Positions 1 through 5,332 of a DNA stretch of 7,411 bases are shown piece by piece. The stretch comes from Chloroflexota bacterium (GTDB taxonomy: Bacteria; Chloroflexota; Chloroflexia; QHBQ01; JADMIH01). Location: positions 1-7,411 of the forward strand of contig JADMIH010000183.1 in assembly GCA_015478675.1 (NCBI GenBank). Direction: 5' to 3'. A program made the translations under genes and the position numbers. The notes below the pieces were generated by a model. It was not told the DNA's origin. It saw only the letters and a list, made by a program, of their open reading frames with translations, and made no database searches. Each line of letters starts with the position of its first letter. Position 1 is the stretch's first letter.

Positions 1-33
1 TACGCCTCCACAGCTACTCCTTGCAGATTGCTA

Positions 34-57
34 CACCCCAACTCTGAACCCTTACGG
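34..57 (+). repeat. Solo copy of the intergenic repeat tail
   Basis: This 24-base segment begins CACCCCAACTCTGAA and ends TTACGG. It matches the right-hand ends of the two large intergenic repeats: 19 of 24 bases against 2406-2429 and 20 of 24 against 4090-4113, by eye. No hairpin or C-rich tandem part precedes it in the 33 bases visible to its left, so it is either a truncated copy or a separately mobile or conserved piece. It lies about 24 bases upstream of a probable promoter. Confidence 0.6.
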
Positions 58-80
58 GTTGGGCCGGGGGTGGCGGGAGG

Positions 81-107
81 TTGATTGTTCTGGTACAATG
101 GTATACA
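81..107 (+). promoter_or_regulatory. Putative sigma-70 promoter for the PLP enzyme gene
   Basis: TTGATT (81-86) resembles a -35 box. Two extended -10-like motifs follow: TGGTACAAT (91-99) and TGGTATACA (99-107). The second stands 15 bases from TTGATT, rather short of the ideal 17; reading TACATA (104-109) as the -10 gives a 17-base spacer. Transcription would begin near 113-117 and leave a leader of roughly 335 bases. This is a motif match only, although the AT-rich patch stands out in a GC-rich region. Confidence 0.4.
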
Positions 108-451
108 TATAAACTACGGTGCTCTGGGTGGAAGGGCGACGTTGTGAGTAAGTATGGCTAATTGGGACAGTACAATTGTAGGTTATGAGTTTATGCCGCA
201 GGCGCAGCAGTGTCTGTGTTGGTGCTTGTGTATATGGCTGGCCGAGCGCGGGTGTGCGGCGGTCAGCCTTTCGGGTTGTGGTCAGCTTCTCGCGTTGGCT
301 GGAGAGATCGTGGGGCAGTGATGCTACAGGAGTAACGCTATGTGGTGAGGGCTGGCCGGGAGGTCGGCTCTGTTTGTTTTACAGAGAATCGCTAAAGCCA
401 TGTCCATGGCATGAGGGCACCCCGGCTGTGGTAAGGCGCGTAAGGAGGAAT
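108..451 (+). other. Long leader of the PLP enzyme gene with potential hairpins
   Basis: About 340 bases lie between the putative promoter and the gene start, with no convincing coding sequence. A reading frame in phase with the enzyme is open from 185, but its translation is rich in Arg, Cys and Trp, looks unnatural and lacks a ribosome binding site. Visible structure: a perfect palindrome TACAATTGTA (171-180); a 9-bp stem 236-244/260-268 with one G-U pair; a 6-bp stem CTCTGT/ACAGAG (368-373/381-386); and a 5-bp stem at 397-401/406-410. No conserved core of a SAM, cobalamin or T-box leader was recognised. It may be a cis-regulatory leader or plain non-coding DNA. Confidence 0.35.
442..448 (+). 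promoter_or_regulatory. Shine-Dalgarno site that sets the start at 452
   Basis: AAGGAGG is a near-perfect match to the 16S rRNA 3' end. It lies only 3 bases before the ATG at 452, shorter than usual, but it is the only strong site in the region. It marks 452 rather than the upstream in-frame ATG at 185 as the start of the PLP enzyme. Confidence 0.7.
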
Positions 452-1705
452 ATGGCTACATCTGATAAGAAGGTGAGATCAGCGGAGGCTGGGGGCGATA
501 AGGGGAGTGGGCGGGGGTTTGCGACGAGGGCTGTGCATGCGGGTTCGCATCTGTCGCTCAACGGCACGCGGCCTACGAATATGCCTATTTACGCCACGAG
601 CACCTTCCTTAGTGAAGACTCGCACGCGCTTGATGCAGTGTTGGGTGGTGAGCAGGAGGGTTATGTTTATGCTCGTTATGGTAATCCCACAGTAACGGCG
701 CTGGAGGAGGCGGTTTGCGCGCTTGAAGGGGGAGCGGCTACGGTGGCTTTTGGCAGTGGCATGGCTGCTCTGCACGCGGCGCTCTTGCTGTGCGAGCTTG
801 AGCCGGGGGCGGTGGCGCTGGCGAGCACCGATCTGTACGGGGCGACTCATACTCTGTTGGCTACTTTGCTTGGGCAGTTTGATGTGCAGAGCCGATTTGT
901 TGACATGACGGATCTGGCGGCGGTTGAGCAAGGGCTTGCCGAGGAGCCGTGCCCGGGTGTGGTGCTCTTTGAAACGGTGTCGAACCCGCTGATCAAGGTA
1001 GCAGATGTGGCGAGGTTGAGTGAGTTGGCTCACGCTGCCGGTGTGCTCTCGGTTGTTGACAGCACATTTACGCCGCCGCCTCTTGCGCAGCCTTTGTTAG
1101 TGGGAGCAGATATCGTGATGCACAGTGCGACCAAGTACTTTGGGGGGCACGGGGACGTAGTGGGTGGGGTGGTTTCTGTGGCTGATGGAGAGCGCGAAGG
1201 GACGTTGCGGCAGATTTCGAAGCTGACGGGGGCGGTACTTGGGCCGTTCGAGGCGTTTCTTATCAGCAGGGGGGTCAAGACGCTCCCGTTGCGGGTGCGC
1301 CAGCAATGCGAGAATGCAGGGGTGCTGGCTTCATGGCTGTCTGATAACCCGCGTGTAGCAAGAGTTCACTATCCGGGGCTGGCTGAACACCCTCAGCACG
1401 AGCTAGCGGGCAATCTTTTACGGAGGCCAATGTATGGGGCAATGCTGGCCTTTGAGATTGCGGGGGCGGGGCGGGAGGAGGTCTTTGGCTTTTTGGATGC
1501 TCTGCGGCTGGTTCTATCCGCGACTACCCTGGGTGATGTTTACACAGAAGTGTCGTACCCGCTCATGTCGAGCCATCGAGAGTGGTCGCCCGCGCAACTG
1601 CGCAGAGCCGGTATCACGCCGGGGCTGGTGCGGGTTTCTGTGGGGATAGAGGATATAGAAGATATAATAACCGATTTTGAGCAGGCGCTGGGGCGTAGTG
1701 AGTAG
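452..1705 (+). CDS. Trans-sulfuration family PLP enzyme (cystathionine gamma-synthase/lyase-like)
   Basis: The 417-residue product is a fold-type I PLP enzyme of the Cys/Met metabolism family, cytosolic and normally tetrameric. Seen in the sequence: Y73 and R75 in YARYGNPT, which bind cofactor phosphate across the dimer; the glycine loop GSGM (101-104); Y129 stacking on PLP in DLYGATH; D203 for the pyridine nitrogen; Schiff-base lysine K228 in HSATKYFGGHGD; and R394 in RVSVGIED for the substrate carboxylate. The first 20 or so residues are a polar extension. The roughly 395-residue core matches cystathionine gamma-synthase, gamma-lyase, methionine gamma-lyase or MetZ better than the longer MetY. 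A131 stands where classical methionine gamma-lyases have cysteine. The JAMM peptidase gene follows after 52 bases and the sulfur-carrier fusion after that, so use of protein-bound sulfur to make cysteine or homocysteine is inferred. The exact reaction cannot be read from sequence; the family is certain. Confidence 0.9.
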   Translation: MATSDKKVRSAEAGGDKGSGRGFATRAVHAGSHLSLNGTRPTNMPIYATSTFLSEDSHALDAVLGGEQEGYVYARYGNPTVTALEEAVCALEGGAATVAFGSGMAALHAALLLCELEPGAVALASTDLYGATHTLLATLLGQFDVQSRFVDMTDLAAVEQGLAEEPCPGVVLFETVSNPLIKVADVARLSELAHAAGVLSVVDSTFTPPPLAQPLLVGADIVMHSATKYFGGHGDVVGGVVSVADGEREGTLRQISKLTGAVLGPFEAFLISRGVKTLPLRVRQQCENAGVLASWLSDNPRVARVHYPGLAEHPQHELAGNLLRRPMYGAMLAFEIAGAGREEVFGFLDALRLVLSATTLGDVYTEVSYPLMSSHREWSPAQLRRAGITPGLVRVSVGIEDIEDIITDFEQALGRSE

Positions 1706-1742
1706 TGGGGTATTACGCATCTCGAGTTCGTTTCAGGTAAGT

Positions 1743-1750
1743 AAGGAGGT
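1743..1750 (+). promoter_or_regulatory. Strong Shine-Dalgarno site for the JAMM peptidase
   Basis: AAGGAGGT lies 7 bases before the ATG at 1758, an ideal spacing. It decides this start over the in-frame upstream ATG at 1677, which would overlap the end of the PLP enzyme gene and lacks such a site. Confidence 0.8.
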
Positions 1751-1757
1751 AACGCCG

Positions 1758-2207
1758 ATGGGGTTGAATATACAAGTATGCGCTCGCGACTCTATTACTC
1801 AGCATGGGGAGGAGGGCTATCCTAATGAAATATGCGGGATTCTGCTGGGGAAGGATGTTGGGGAGGAACGTTCTATAAGGAGGGTGATGCGTATCGAGAA
1901 CTCTTTCGAGGTGGAAGAGCAGTATCATCGTTTCCAGATTACTCCACAGGCTATGTTCAAGGCTGAGAAGCTGGCCCGCTATGAAAAGTTAGAGGTGCTG
2001 GGGGTTTACCACTCGCACCCTGACGAAGAGGCGCGGCCATCGGAGTATGACCGCGAGCATGCGGCCTGGAGCGGGTGGAGCTATGTAATAGTGTCTATAG
2101 AGAAGGGTGAGGCCGCCGGGATGCGCGCGTGGGAGCTGCGCGAGGACCGCAGCGGTTTTGACGAGGAAGAGATAGTTATTTATGGTAATTGTTCGGAGTT
2201 GGGGTAG
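1758..2207 (+). CDS. JAMM/MPN+ metallopeptidase, Mec-like (M67 family)
   Basis: The 149-residue product is a single-domain zinc peptidase of the JAB/MPN+ superfamily. The full JAMM signature is present: E24 in YPNEICGILLG, then H85-S-H87 with seven residues to S95 and two more to D98 (YHSHPDEEARPSEYD). E24, H85, H87, S95 and D98 supply the general acid/base, the zinc ligands and the oxyanion serine. Length and the NEICGILLG start match Mec of Mycobacterium, which releases cysteine from CysO-cysteine, and HcyD of the Wolinella homocysteine route. No signal peptide or membrane segment is visible, so it should be cytosolic. It lies between the PLP enzyme and the gene encoding a CysO-like carrier, its expected substrate. 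Here it might also free the carrier from the fusion by cutting after the internal Gly-Gly; that second role is inference. The family is very clear, the exact substrate less so. Confidence 0.9.
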   Translation: MGLNIQVCARDSITQHGEEGYPNEICGILLGKDVGEERSIRRVMRIENSFEVEEQYHRFQITPQAMFKAEKLARYEKLEVLGVYHSHPDEEARPSEYDREHAAWSGWSYVIVSIEKGEAAGMRAWELREDRSGFDEEEIVIYGNCSELG

Positions 2208-2281
2208 AACAAAGTTCAAGAGGCAACTATGCGGGCGTACCTGCCCTCACCCCATGCCCCTCTCACCCCCCTCACCCCATG

Positions 2282-2306
2282 CCCCTCTCCCACGAGGGGA
2301 GAGGGG
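2282..2306 (+). repeat. Hairpin in repeat copy A
   Basis: CCCCTCTCCC (2282-2291) pairs perfectly with GGGAGAGGGG (2297-2306) around a 5-base loop, ACGAG. The stem is very GC-rich and is followed by GCTTTGTG rather than a run of T, so it is not a standard intrinsic terminator. It could pause or partly stop transcription, or protect the upstream mRNA end, between the JAMM and fusion genes. Confidence 0.7.
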
Positions 2307-2397
2307 GCTTTGTGCATGGTGAGTGCCAGGGATATAGTTGTTCTCCCATGAAGGGATAGGGGCTTTAATCCTGGTGAGTGTACAAGGGACACCCCTG
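2286..2397 (+). repeat. Degenerate 56-base tandem duplication inside copy A
   Basis: Two adjacent units share the same order of blocks: TCTCCCAYGA, a G-rich arm, GGGGCTTT, TGGTGAGTG and AGGGAYA. Unit 1 is 2286-2341 and unit 2 is 2342-2397. The hairpin arm is intact in unit 1 (GGGGAGAGGGG) and decayed in unit 2 (AAGGGATAGGGG). Copy B has only one such unit. Confidence 0.65.
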
Positions 2398-2405
2398 TGA
2401 CCCCG

Positions 2406-2429
2406 CACCCCAACTCTGAGCAGTTACAT
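2406..2429 (+). repeat. Repeat tail of copy A
   Basis: This 24-base tail begins CACCCCAACTCTGA, identical over 14 bases to the solo copy at 34-57, and continues to TTACAT. It abuts the AAGGAG ribosome binding site (2435-2440) of the fusion gene, so the repeat boundary forms part of that gene's 5' untranslated region. Confidence 0.6.
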
Positions 2430-2451
2430 TAAAGAAGGAGAGATAAGAGAG

Positions 2452-3909
2452 ATGGCAACTGTGATTATACCGACGGCTCTGCGGCAGTACGCGGGGGAGC
2501 AAGAAGAGGTCAAGTTGAGCGGCGGCACGGTGGACGCGGTGCTCACCAGGCTTACGGAGGAGTATCCCGACCTGCGCAAGCAGATTTATAGCGAAGGAGG
2601 CAAGCTGCGCAACTTCGTGAACATTTACCTGAACGATGAGGACGTGCGCTATTTGAAGAAGGGCGAAACGCCTGTGGCGGAGAGCGATACAGTTTCGATA
2701 ATCCCTGCAATCGCCGGAGGGCGTGCGGATGCGGCATCTCGATCTGAGGTGGGGCAGAATGGGGATGACGCGGGGCTATCACACGAAGAGATACGTCGCT
2801 ACAGCAGGCACTTGATTGTGCCCGAAGTGGGGCTGGAGGGTCAGAAGAAGCTGAAGAGGAGCAGTGTGCTGCTGATTGGGGCGGGAGGGCTGGGTTCGCC
2901 TCTTGGCCTGTACCTTGCGGCTGCCGGAGTGGGGCGCATAGGCATAGTTGACTTCGATGTAGTGGAGGAGAGCAACTTGCAGCGACAGGTGATACATGGC
3001 ACATCAGCGGTAGGGAAGCCGAAGCTTGAGAGCGCAAAAGAGCGCATCCTGGATATAAACCCTAATGTGCAGGTGGATAGCTATGAGTTTCCGTTAACTT
3101 CGGAGAACGCGCTTGAGGTGCTGCGGCCTTACGATGTGGTGGTGGATGGGACGGACAACTTTCCTACGCGGTATTTAGTGAACGATGCCTGCGTGCTGCT
3201 AGGGAAGGCTAACGTTTATGGGAGTATCTTCCGGTTCGAGGGGCAGGCATCGGTCTTCTGGGCCGAGCAAGGGCCGTGCTATCGCTGCCTCTATCCTGAG
3301 CCGCCTCCTGCGGGGCTTGTGCCTTCGTGCGCAGAGGGTGGGGTGCTTGGGATATTACCTGGTACAATAGGCACAATACAGGCTACGGAGACGATCAAGT
3401 TGCTACTGGGGATAGGGGAGCCGCTGGTTGGCAGGCTGCTGTTGTATGACGCGCTTGATATGCGCTTCAGGGAGATGAAGCTGCGCAAAGACCCGGATTG
3501 TCCGGTATGCGGGGAGCACCCGACGGTGACGGAGCTTATAGACTACCAGCAGTTCTGCGGGATCAACGCCCAGGAGGAGCGAGGCGAGACGGACCGAGAC
3601 ATATCCCCTTTAGAAGTGGAGAGGAGGTTGAAGGCGGGTGACGACCTGGTGCTGCTGGATGTGCGGGAGCCGAACGAGTGGGAGGTGGTGCGACTGGAAG
3701 GGGCGAAGCTGATCCCGGTGAACAGCGTGACGGGTCGCGCCAACGAGCTTAGCACAGCGGACGAGATTGTGGTCTATTGCAAGAGCGGAGTAAGGAGCGC
3801 GCGCGCTGTGAACGCCTTGCGCGAGCTAGGCTTTCGCAAGCTTTGGAACCTGAAGGGCGGGATCACGGCGTGGGCGGACGAGGTTGATCCTACGATGGCG
3901 AAGTATTAG
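2452..3909 (+). CDS. CysO-like sulfur carrier / MoeB-ThiF E1 / rhodanese fusion
   Basis: The 485-residue protein combines three sulfur-transfer modules. Residues 1-90 are a ubiquitin-like carrier resembling mycobacterial CysO (IPTALRQYAG, KLRNFVNIYLNDEDVR, IIPAIAGG), with Gly-Gly at 89-90. Residues 91-107 form a polar linker. Residues 108-375 are an E1-like adenylyltransferase: nucleotide loop GAGGLG (143-148), D169, N175 and R178 in DFDVVEESNLQRQ, D235 in DGTDN, zinc cysteines C276/C279 and C350/C353, and candidate catalytic cysteine C293 in PSCAEGG. Residues 380-485 are a rhodanese with C443 in CKSGVRS. E1 plus rhodanese is the MoeZ/MOCS3 layout; it activates a carrier C-terminus with ATP and loads sulfur as a thiocarboxylate. 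All key residues are present. AAGGAG (2435-2440), 11 bases upstream, supports the start. The JAMM and PLP genes upstream point to cysteine or homocysteine synthesis. A role in molybdopterin or thiamine synthesis is possible but has no support among the neighbours. Automated annotation would probably call it MoeB. Confidence 0.93.
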   Translation: MATVIIPTALRQYAGEQEEVKLSGGTVDAVLTRLTEEYPDLRKQIYSEGGKLRNFVNIYLNDEDVRYLKKGETPVAESDTVSIIPAIAGGRADAASRSEVGQNGDDAGLSHEEIRRYSRHLIVPEVGLEGQKKLKRSSVLLIGAGGLGSPLGLYLAAAGVGRIGIVDFDVVEESNLQRQVIHGTSAVGKPKLESAKERILDINPNVQVDSYEFPLTSENALEVLRPYDVVVDGTDNFPTRYLVNDACVLLGKANVYGSIFRFEGQASVFWAEQGPCYRCLYPEPPPAGLVPSCAEGGVLGILPGTIGTIQATETIKLLLGIGEPLVGRLLLYDALDMRFREMKLRKDPDCPVCGEHPTVTELIDYQQFCGINAQEERGETDRDISPLEVERRLKAGDDLVLLDVREPNEWEVVRLEGAKLIPVNSVTGRANELSTADEIVVYCKSGVRSARAVNALRELGFRKLWNLKGGITAWADEVDPTMAKY

Positions 3910-4016
3910 GCTGGGGCGGGGGGGCAGGGCAGGGCTGGTGTCTGCCCTCGCGCTATTGTGTAGCAACCGGTACTATGTTTATGCGCTACCTGCCCTCACC
4001 CCCCGCCCTCTCACCC

Positions 4017-4068
4017 CCCTCACCCCATGCCCCTCTCCCCTCGTGGGGAGAGGGGCATGGGGTGAGGG
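4017..4068 (+). repeat. Perfect 24-bp inverted repeat with TCGT loop
   Basis: The left arm (4017-4040, starting CCCTCACCCCATGCCCC) is the exact reverse complement of the right arm (4045-4068, ending GGGGTGAGGG), with the 4-base loop TCGT (4041-4044). About three quarters of the pairs are G-C, so the RNA or single-stranded DNA hairpin would be extremely stable. No T tract follows on either strand. It may insulate the fusion gene from ychF or simply be the intact core of the repeat family. Confidence 0.9.
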
Positions 4069-4089
4069 AGTGCACAAGGGATACACCTG

Positions 4090-4113
4090 CACCCCGGCTC
4101 TGAACATTTACGG
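4090..4113 (+). repeat. Repeat tail of copy B
   Basis: This 24-base tail reads CACCCCGGCTCTGAAC and ends TTTACGG. It matches the solo tail at 34-57 in 20 of 24 positions and the copy A tail in 18 of 24. It ends 76 bases before ychF. Confidence 0.6.
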
Positions 4114-4148
4114 ATGGTCTGGCAGTGCCCTCTCGCGGCTCTTTCGTG

Positions 4149-4154
4149 TAGAAT
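4149..4154 (+). promoter_or_regulatory. Weak -10-like box upstream of ychF
   Basis: TAGAAT, preceded by GTG, is the best -10-like hexamer before ychF and would start transcription near 4161, 29 bases before the ATG. No good -35 hexamer lies 16-18 bases upstream (TGCCCT at 4126), so support is weak. CGGAG (4175-4179) is a modest ribosome binding site 10 bases from the start. Confidence 0.28.
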
Positions 4155-4189
4155 AGGGTATCATCTTTTATGAACGGAGCTTTTGCTAG

Positions 4190-5329
4190 ATGTCACTAAA
4201 GCTGGGAATTGTTGGCTTGCCCAAGAGTGGCAAGACTACCCTCTTTAATGCTATTACGGGCAGCCACGCTGAAACCTCGACCTACTCCTCTGATGAGCAG
4301 CCGAATGTGGCTGTGGTCAAGGTGCCTGACTCCCGGCTTGGGGTGCTGGGGGAGATGTTTCACCCGCGCAAGGTGACGCCCGCTGATGTGCAGTTCACCG
4401 ATGTGGCGGGGATGTCGGCTGCGGCTAGAGATAAGGACGCCAAAGAGCCTATCAGCAGGCAGACGCTGGGCTTTATCAGCACTGTGGACGCGCTGGTGCT
4501 GGTAGTGCGAGCCTTTGAGAACCCGGCTGTACCGCTGCCTGAGGCTACAGGCGGTGTTGACCCTGCTCGCGATGTGGATTCGATGATGCTTGAGATGGCC
4601 TTCTCGGATCTTGGGATAATCGAGCGGCGCATGGAGCGTATCAAGGGGGAGATACAGAAGATGAAGGGGGCGGAACGGGAGATACGCGAGCACGAAGAGG
4701 AGGTGCTGAGCCGAGTAGGTCCACTCCTTGAGGAGGGGACGCATATACGCGATATGGGCCTGAGTGAAGACGAAATGAAGGCGATCCGCAACTACGGTTT
4801 TCTGACGGCCAAGCCTGTGCTGATCGTGGCTAACCTGGGGGAGAAAAATCTTGACGAGGCGATGGAGATAGAAGCGCAGATTGGTGAGAGGTGGAGCAGC
4901 GAGGAGGCGAGTGTGATGGCGATTCCGGCACAGCTTGAGATGGAGATGGCTCAGCTAGCGCCGGAAGAGGCGGCAGAGTTTCGGGAGAGCATGGGGCTTG
5001 GCGCTTCGCGGCTGGGGGAAGTGGTAAGCAGGTCGTACGCGTTGCTGGGGCTAATCAGCTTTCTGACGGCGGGAGAGGACGAAGTTCGGGCGTGGACCAT
5101 TCGCAAAGGCAGCGTTGCCCAGCGCGCCGCCGGTACGATACACACCGACCTTGAGCGCGGCTTTATACGGGCGGAGACGGTGCACTTCGACGATCTAATC
5201 GCTGCGGGGGGGATGGTGGAGGCGAAGAAGCGCGGGACGGTGCGTAGCGAAGGCAAGAGCTATGTTGTGAAGGACGGGGACATTATCAACGTGTTATTCA
5301 CGCAGACGAAGACGGAAAAGCCGACGTAG
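4190..5329 (+). CDS. ychF: YchF/OLA1-type GTPase, divergent (Obg family, TGS domain)
   Basis: The 379-residue P-loop NTPase of the Obg/YchF family is cytosolic and, in studied relatives, ribosome-associated and often prefers ATP. The G1 loop is GLPKSGKT (9-16). G3 is DVAGM (71-75). The G4 position reads NLGE (215-218), in line with the non-canonical NxxE of YchF proteins that lack guanine selectivity. VRAFEN and VDPARDVDSMMLE (about 100-125) followed by a long charged helical stretch (130-200) are family landmarks. A C-terminal TGS domain (about 295-378) ends GDIINVLF. Length is near the usual 360-370. Oddities: G1 has KSGKTT rather than the common NVGKST, and the glycine-rich KGASKGEGLG segment after G3 is replaced by SAAARDKDAKEP. 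It may be a lineage-specific form. It converges with the regulator gene, 3 bases apart, with no visible terminator between them. Confidence 0.9.
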   Translation: MSLKLGIVGLPKSGKTTLFNAITGSHAETSTYSSDEQPNVAVVKVPDSRLGVLGEMFHPRKVTPADVQFTDVAGMSAAARDKDAKEPISRQTLGFISTVDALVLVVRAFENPAVPLPEATGGVDPARDVDSMMLEMAFSDLGIIERRMERIKGEIQKMKGAEREIREHEEEVLSRVGPLLEEGTHIRDMGLSEDEMKAIRNYGFLTAKPVLIVANLGEKNLDEAMEIEAQIGERWSSEEASVMAIPAQLEMEMAQLAPEEAAEFRESMGLGASRLGEVVSRSYALLGLISFLTAGEDEVRAWTIRKGSVAQRAAGTIHTDLERGFIRAETVHFDDLIAAGGMVEAKKRGTVRSEGKSYVVKDGDIINVLFTQTKTEKPT

Positions 5330-5332
5330 GGC

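Larger units (their letters stand above)
2228..2429 (+). repeat. Intergenic C-rich repeat element, copy A
   Basis: This element fills nearly all of the 244-base gap between the JAMM gene and the fusion gene. It starts TATGCG...TACCTGCCCTCACCCC like copy B at 3980. It contains an exact 21-base unit twice with a period of 25 (2244-2264 and 2269-2289), a hairpin at 2282-2306, an internal near-duplication of 56-base period (2286-2341 and 2342-2397) and the shared tail at 2406-2429. C-rich elements with CCCTCACCCC and CCCCTCTCCC parts facing a GGGAGAGGGG arm are familiar as REP-like repeats in many bacterial genomes. No coding potential was seen. It ends just 5 bases before the fusion gene's ribosome binding site. 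Confidence 0.8.
3980..4113 (+). repeat. Intergenic C-rich repeat element, copy B
   Basis: This second copy of the element at 2228-2429 lies in the 280-base gap between the fusion gene and ychF. It starts TATGCGCTACCTGCCCTCACCCC, carries two C-rich units (3993-4012 and 4017-4037), a perfect hairpin (4017-4068), AGTGCACAAGGGATACACCTG, and the shared tail at 4090-4113. It lacks the 56-base internal duplication of copy A. The same orientation relative to downstream genes is kept. No protein is encoded. Confidence 0.8.

Noticed and set aside
185..451. In-frame N-terminal extension of the PLP enzyme from the ATG at 185
   Set aside because: The translation is rich in Arg, Cys and Trp, has no family similarity and no ribosome binding site, while AAGGAGG at 442 fits the ATG at 452.
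108..451. SAM, cobalamin or T-box riboswitch in the leader
   Set aside because: GGGTGGAAGGGCG near 127 superficially resembles a T-box antiterminator, but the TGGNACC core is absent, and no SAM or cobalamin core motif was found.
479..1033. Long antisense reading frames opposite the PLP enzyme, and similar ones at 2552-3037 and 4196-4744
   Set aside because: They lie wholly inside well-supported genes, lack ribosome binding sites and have low-complexity, non-family translations, as expected from GC-rich coding DNA.
1677..1757. In-frame upstream start for the JAMM gene at 1677
   Set aside because: It would overlap the PLP enzyme gene and add an unrelated 27 residues; the ideal Shine-Dalgarno site points to 1758.
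2244..2397. CRISPR-like array in the tandem C-rich units
   Set aside because: Units are adjacent or separated by only a few similar bases, there are no unique spacers and no cas genes are present.
4017..4068. Intrinsic (Rho-independent) terminator
   Set aside because: The hairpin is perfect, but no T run follows it on either strand. The same applies to the hairpin at 2282-2306.
3884..4156. Small 90-residue protein overlapping the fusion gene end and repeat B
   Set aside because: Most of it is translated repeat (Pro/Leu/Thr-rich), with no ribosome binding site and no recognisable domain.
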